DNA of 11,408 nt from Polyrhizophydium stewartii. Its lineage: Eukaryota > Chytridiomycota > Chytridiomycetes > Rhizophydiales. The position numbers and the translations under genes were made by a program. Under the pieces are notes generated by a model. The model was not told the DNA's origin. It searched no databases and saw nothing but the letters and a program-made list of their open reading frames with translations. The stretch lies in the NCBI GenBank assembly GCA_027604665.1, contig JADGIZ010000590.1, forward strand, positions 1-11,408. Reading direction: 5' to 3'. The stretch's first letter is position 1. The number at the start of each line of letters is the position of its first letter. Shown one piece after another: positions 7,162 to 11,408 of this stretch.

Positions 7162-10100
7162 ATGCCACCTGGCTCGTCGGCGACCGACGTCGCCTCGGCG
7201 GCCGCGGCAGCAGCGGCAGCAGCAGCAGCAGCAGCAGCCGCGGCGCTCGGCACCGGCGGCTCGCAGCCGCGGCAGGCGTCTCGGCACCTGCTGCAGGCCC
7301 AGCAACCCAGCCCGCTGCAGACCCACCTCTCCGCCGTCGCCGCATCCCAGCTCCCGTCCACGAGCCAGGCCTCGCCTGCCCACGGCCTGCCGCCATCCCA
7401 GACCGTCGCCGGAGGCCCAACCGTTGGTGCCGACGCTGGCGCTGGGCCGGCAGCAGCCGCGGTTGCGCATGCGTCCACGTCGCCCGCGACCCAGGTGTCC
7501 CTCGCCGCACCGATGCATGACGTGCATGCCCACGCAAGCTCGGATACGCAGGCCCACATGGGCGTTGGAGGCGACGGCCTCTTTGCCGCCGCCGCCGCTG
7601 CCGCCGCTGCCACAGCTGCCGCCGCAAACTTCCCGTTCCCGTTCCTTCCGCAGCAGTCGTTTCCGCAGCCATCGCAGCACGACACCATCTTCATCAGCCT
7701 GCTCAGCAGCTTCGCCTATCTCAAGCAAGAGCTTTCCGACCGCCTCGACCGCATCGAGCGCCGCATGTCGTTGATCGAGACGCAGCTTCCTTTGCAGCAT
7801 CCCAGGTGCATCACGCCTCCCTGTCTCGGCGTCAGCAGCTTATCTTCTGGCGCTGCTCACACTCGCGGCGACTAATAGCAATCCAGCTAGGGCAACAGGC
7901 GCTTCCGTTCAAGCCAGCACGCAAGAAACTGCCGCGCTCGTTCCTCGCTCGCTGAATCGCCGCGAAACCGCGGACCACATGCTTGTTGCGCACAGCCGCC
8001 GCATCATCAACGACTTCATGTCCGCCACCACCTTGCAAGCATGGCTCGCAGTCAGCGGCAACTCCAGGCACAAGTTTGTGCGAGATCTCCTCTCGGCTGT
8101 GACTTCGTCGCGCTCGCGCCACTGGCCCAAGGACTACATCACGCCAGTCAGCTCCGTTCTCATTGTCAGCAACGCGTCTGCTTTGCTGACCCGACCAGGT
8201 GCAACTACCTCGGACCGCGCAGGCGCTGCAACCGCGTCCGGCCAACCGACTTCCGCCATGCGCGAGATCGTCAATCCCGAGTCGCGTGCTCTGGATGTGT
8301 GCCTTGCCGACAAAACCCGGCTTCTGGCAAAGCTACGTAACATGTCTCAGCCCCAGTTCTGGGCAATGAGAGATGACCCGACCGTCCTTGTAATGTAGGC
8401 TTCTCGGCTTCTTTGCCATCTTTCTGGACTCTGTTGACATGTTGCGACTCGGTTACGTGTTCCACGGATTTGCAGTTCCGACAAGTACGACATCCCAAAA
8501 GACAACCTGCTGGCAACTTCGAAGCGCCGAAAAGCGGCGTCAGGCCAAGTGTTTTTAGAAGATTTAGGCGGTCCTTCCGGGCTCGCGCGCACCATGAACG
8601 GCGATGGCATGTCCCCGGTTTTCATCACGCGCACAAAGTGCTGGCCGATTCTTGAAGCCTGGCTTGAGAAGGACATTTTTCTCGGATGTCGCATTGGCTT
8701 CATCGCTGCGCACTATGCTTCGTGAGTTGCCGCGGCGCGACCGTATGGCACAGAGATCTTTGCTGCGCGTCTGAAAAAATGTGTGTGCTCCTCTAGGCTG
8801 TTTAGCGCCTGCGTCATATCGCTCAACAAGCGAGTCGACTCAATGAGTGGCACGAGGAGCGGTGCGTGCTGCAGCGATTTTCCCAGCTCTTGCGTCTGGC
8901 GCATTGATTTTGACCCACTGGCAATACAGGAGTCCCCAATGCCAGAGAAAGCACCGATGGTTCTGCGGCCAGCGGCGGTCTGGACGTGCCGGCGGATCAC
9001 GAGCACGGCTTGATCGAGGACGAACTTGACGGCATCAGCGAGAGCAGTATTAGTAGCGGCAGCGGCGACTTTGATAATAGCGCGCAGGATCAGTTTGCAG
9101 CTCAAGTCCGCCATCGAGATCTTGACCGCCACCAAAATGCTGACGAGCACAGAAGCTCAAGTAGCAGTGATACCAGCGCAGCTGATGGCGCGCAAAGAAG
9201 CGCGAGTCCTGCATCCAACGTCACACACAATCGCAGCAACGCGATCAGCCAGGGTGATTCGTTTGCTTCAAGCGACGGCCAGCGAAACCAGCGTCCTGCA
9301 GGAGAAAAGCGCAAGCGAAACTGTTCGTCTTTCCTTGCCTATCGCTGCGCGCATCTTCGATGTTTTCTGACTGTTCACAAATCGCTTGCAGATGGAAATA
9401 CCTCAAGCTGGCACCAGAAAATAATCCCGCCGATTTTCATGCCAACCCCGGCAGCCGGCAACGGCCATCTGTTCAAAGTCGGGGCTGCCAAGGTGATCGT
9501 GGACACCTCGCTTAAAATGGCCAAGACTCAATCGCTTCCCAGGGTGAGGCGCGCCGAGAGCAGGATCCCTGGTGTTTAATACGTTGTTGACGCATTTTGA
9601 GCCGAACCCAGATGGAGACACTCGCGCGGGTGATCGCCGTCGCGGTTGTTAAACAAGAGCTGCGACACAAGCATGCCATCATCAACGAGCGGCTGGATTT
9701 CCCTTTGACGCGACTCGTCCACCGCCGCATCCTCAAATGCTGCTTCTTTGAGTTTGCTGCAAGGCACCTCGATGGTCGTCTTGCATTCGTTGCTTTTGTA
9801 AGTCCTGCTTAATCGCATCGCTGTAGCGTGTTCGTGGGTTGTTTGCTAAATCGCGGACGTTCCAAGGCTCATCGCGTCGAGGAAGTGCTTCGGAATCGCC
9901 TTATGGCGCAGCTTGGCATCGGCGATATCCACGCACCGCGTCCCGACATTTCGTGGCTCGGGCAATCTGCCAGCTTTCACTCCTTTTGGCACAGCTCCGA
10001 CGCCCGTTTCGTGCATCTTGCGCCTCTTTTTGGATTGCAGTTTGACTCGGAACAAGACTTTGAGTTGCCAGAGGCCAGAATGCAGCGCAAGCTCGAGGAG

Positions 10101-10613
10101 CTCACCGAGCTTGCGTCCGATGAGCGCATGGGCATCGAGCACACGGTCCCGCTCTCAAGCTACTGTGCCTCAGCAGTCAACCCGCTGCTTGCACAGCTGG
10201 TCCATCTTGTCATGATTACTGCACTGCGCACCGATCGCGACGGATGGCAAGCAGCCCTGGCCGTTGCACGTGAAGCCGCAGAGCCACTTGCAATGGACAC
10301 GGGAGACCAGATTCCAACAGCTTCAGCATCCTCGGATCTAACCGTGTCTAATTCAGCAGCAATGAGCTCGACTGCAGAGGCGTTTGTTGATCAATCCGAG
10401 CGCGCGCGTGGAGTCGATCTTGTGGAATCACAACGACGCAGCTCGGTGCGCAGCGACGTCATTGCGGCGGCGGCAGCAGCAGCAGCAGCCGCTTTGTCCG
10501 CTGAAATCGCCATCAAGCACTCAGGGGATACTGCTCCAGAATACACGCAGACCCGGGGTCAGGCTCGCAAAGTAAGCGGCGCGAAAAGAACGAGGGCGAG
10601 TAGGGACGAATAA
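7162..10613 (+). CDS. Unrecognised 982-aa protein, 8 exons (polyalanine N-terminus, short coiled coil, Ser/acidic linker)
   Basis: Proposed exons are 7162-7805, 7879-8394, 8476-8721, 8797-8861, 8930-9322, 9392-9543, 9612-9797 and 9867-10613. The introns are 68-81 nt and all seven joins keep phase. Strong donors include GTGAGT (8722), GTGCGT (8862) and GTAAGT (9798). I recognise no family. Residues 13-28 are polyalanine, followed by Gln/Ser/Pro-rich sequence and a second Ala block. A short amphipathic coiled-coil-like segment lies at about 180-208 (FAYLKQELSDRLDRIERRM). Exons 3, 6, 7 and the first part of 8 look globular (for example DIPKDNLLA, WPILEAWLEKDIFLGC, HRVEEVLRNRLMAQLG). Exon 5 is Ser/Asp-rich and ends in KRKR; the C-terminus is basic (AKRTRASRDE), which would suit a nuclear protein. 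It could instead be two genes, with a break before exon 2 or at ATG 9612. The start is uncertain. Confidence 0.65.
7198..7245. repeat. GCN tract encoding polyalanine
   Basis: A run of GCG/GCC/GCA codons gives about 16 alanines near the N-terminus of the 982-aa protein. Further alanine-codon blocks in the same gene lie at about 7584-7627 (with a Thr interruption) and about 10464-10493, so polyalanine expansion has occurred repeatedly in this locus. Confidence 0.85.
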
Positions 10614-10789
10614 CGGCCGAGATAAAGCAATATAATTCGTTGACTGACCAGCGTTTTGGCGTATGAGCGTTCCACTGACGTTACCGTCAGCACGCCCTTC
10701 CACGTGCCAAAGCGTCCCAGCAGTGACGGGATGTGTGCAAACTGGTCCGCGGCATACGGCCACAGCTGCGTGATGTCCTCGTCCGCCAT
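10559..10789 (-). CDS. Possible small minus-strand ORF or remnant exon, unrecognised
   Basis: An ATG at 10789-10787 opens 76 codons to a TGA at 10561-10559. The frame stays open a little further upstream, to a stop near 10850. The first 45 or so codons (MADEDITQLWPYAADQF, then LLGRFGTWKGVLTV) end mostly in G or C, like the recognised genes here, and read like a folded protein. GC3 drops abruptly after about 10640 (codons for QRIILLY), and the tail overlaps the 3' end of the plus-strand 982-aa gene, so the true end or a splice site may lie near 10640. It could be a small gene, one exon of a spliced gene, or a decayed remnant. I recognise no family, and no start with a good context or intron join was found. 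Confidence 0.35.
   Translation of the reverse strand: MADEDITQLWPYAADQFAHIPSLLGRFGTWKGVLTVTSVERSYAKTLVSQRIILLYLGRYSSLLALVLFAPLTLRA
10675..10690. promoter_or_regulatory. Inverted repeat CTGACG-TTAC-CGTCAG (CRE-like)
   Basis: Perfect 6-bp arms flank a 4-bp spacer and contain TGACG half-sites on both strands, the core seen in bZIP (CRE/ATF-type) binding sites. It lies about 205 bp upstream of the plus-strand receptor ATG, but also inside the possible minus-strand ORF, so it may be coincidental. Confidence 0.25.
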
Positions 10790-10893
10790 CAAGTCCAGCA
10801 AACTCGTCAAAACACGCTCGCGGCAGAGAAACCCATCGTTTCTTCACAGCGCATCACATTCCCGCGCGCGGCCGAAATGCCGAGCCGCGTCTG

Positions 10894-11390
10894 ATGCGGA
10901 CTCCTCCGCTGCCATCGCTGCCTCTGCTGGTGCTGCTCGTGCTTGCCATCGCCGCCTCGGTCGCGTGCCTGCCACGGCCGCAGAACAAGTCAAACAGCTC
11001 CATCGTCATCGCCACGCTTTACACAGGCATCCCCGTCCACGCAGACCAGCTCGCCTTCGGTGTGTGTTTCCATTTATGATTCTTCACTCGTCGAGCCTGG
11101 AGCTCATCTTACTGACCCGTGCCTCATGACCCGCCTCGCCGACGCATGCCGACGGCCCGCGCATGCCGCGCGCAGGCGTCCGCATGGCCGCGAACATCAC
11201 CAACACAGACCCCTCGATCCTGCCGGATGTCACCGTGCTGGTCGACGAGATCGAGATGCCGCAGTTCGAGGCGAGTCCCGCACAGGTTTACGATCTCTCG
11301 GTCGACCTGTGCGACAGCTCGCGATATGTCGCATTTGTCGGATACATGACAAGCCAGACCACGCTCGCCCTCTCAAGCGTGTGCCCGGAT
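10894..11390 (+). CDS. N-terminal part of a receptor with a type-1 periplasmic-binding (ANF-receptor/class C GPCR-like) ectodomain (runs off the window)
   Basis: Exon 1 is 10894-11059 and exon 2 is 11176-11390. Intron 1 (116 nt, CTGACC branch-like motif, CAG acceptor) joins in phase 1 to read QLAFGVRMAANITNTDPSIL. A GTGAGT donor at 11391 starts an intron that leaves the window. Residues 1-25 are a clear signal peptide (LPLLVLLVLAIAASVAC core). Then come IVIATLYTGIP, a MAANITNTDPSILPDV segment equivalent to the A-x-E-x-I-N-x-x-P-x-I-L-P-G pattern of ANF-receptor domains, and VAFVGYMTSQTTLALSSVCPD, equivalent to the V-x-x-V-I-G-P-x-x-S motif. Potential N-glycosylation sites are NKS, NSS and NIT. 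Class C GPCRs, receptor guanylate cyclases and bacterial-type solute-binding proteins share this fold. The C-terminal effector is outside the window, so the receptor class is not proven. Confidence 0.78.
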
Positions 11391-11408
11391 GTGAGTGCGG
11401 CTGCCCTG

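Noticed and set aside
6353..7672. 439-aa minus-strand ORF as one intronless gene
   Set aside because: Only the part from about 7072 (or 7153) to 6394 carries aminotransferase motifs. The upstream half is Arg/Ala-rich antisense of the polyalanine and Gln/Ser-rich plus-strand exon, and the family continues through three introns.
8713..9150. 145-aa minus-strand ORF
   Set aside because: It overlaps three plus-strand exons and two introns that join in phase with good splice signals. The peptide has no recognisable motif. It is most likely an antisense shadow, though a strand-specific transcript would change this.
10562..10670. A further intron near the 3' end of the 982-aa gene (GTAAGC donor at about 10572, acceptor CAG at about 10651)
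   Set aside because: It is possible and phase-compatible, but would only swap the basic C-terminal tail for a few residues before a stop. The direct TAA at 10611-10613 is the simpler end. RNA evidence could reverse this.
11119..11349. 76-aa plus-strand ORF near the right edge
   Set aside because: It is the wrong frame across the receptor gene: the frame giving the NITNTDPSILPDV and GYMTSQTTLALSSV motifs starts from the CAG acceptor at 11175.

Overview
This window looks like nuclear DNA of a GC-rich, gene-dense, intron-bearing eukaryote. It is most likely a fungus, perhaps an early-diverging zoosporic one. The evidence is spliceosomal introns of 40-122 nt with GTG/GTA donors, a recurring CTGAC or TTGAC branch-site-like motif and mostly CAG acceptors; an eIF3g and an EFM7-type methyltransferase of fungal style; and a secreted type-1 periplasmic-binding-fold receptor ectodomain of the kind found in class C GPCRs. 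I see no bacterial, phage, CRISPR, rRNA or tRNA features. Exon models were built by hand from splice sites, reading-frame phase and family resemblance. Nineteen introns were placed and all joins are phase-consistent.

Layout. Positions 1-291 (+) hold the 3' end of a gene with a possible PH-like domain. Positions 496-4925 hold three genes, all on the minus strand and separated by only 84-86 bp: an EFM7/NNT1-like eEF1A methyltransferase (4 exons), an intronless protein with a C-terminal transposase/CENP-B-type DNA-binding region, and translation initiation factor eIF3g (6 exons, the first coding exon only 11 nt). A 534-bp spacer (4926-5459) carries the presumed eIF3g promoter, a T9 tract and a (GT)11 repeat. 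Positions 5460-7072 (minus) hold a class V PLP-dependent aminotransferase-fold enzyme (4 exons). It is divergent from an 8-exon plus-strand gene (7162-10613) for a 982-residue protein I do not recognise. Positions 10614-10893 hold a minus-strand ORF with coding-like base usage. From 10894 (+) a signal-peptide-bearing receptor ectodomain begins and runs off the window.

Working together. There is no pathway cluster. EFM7 (elongation factor modification) and eIF3g (initiation) both belong to translation, but eukaryotic neighbours need not be linked in function. The most open parts of the window are the unrecognised 982-residue protein, the CENP-B-type DNA-binding protein with no transposase domain, the minus-strand ORF at 10559-10789, and the truncated receptor.
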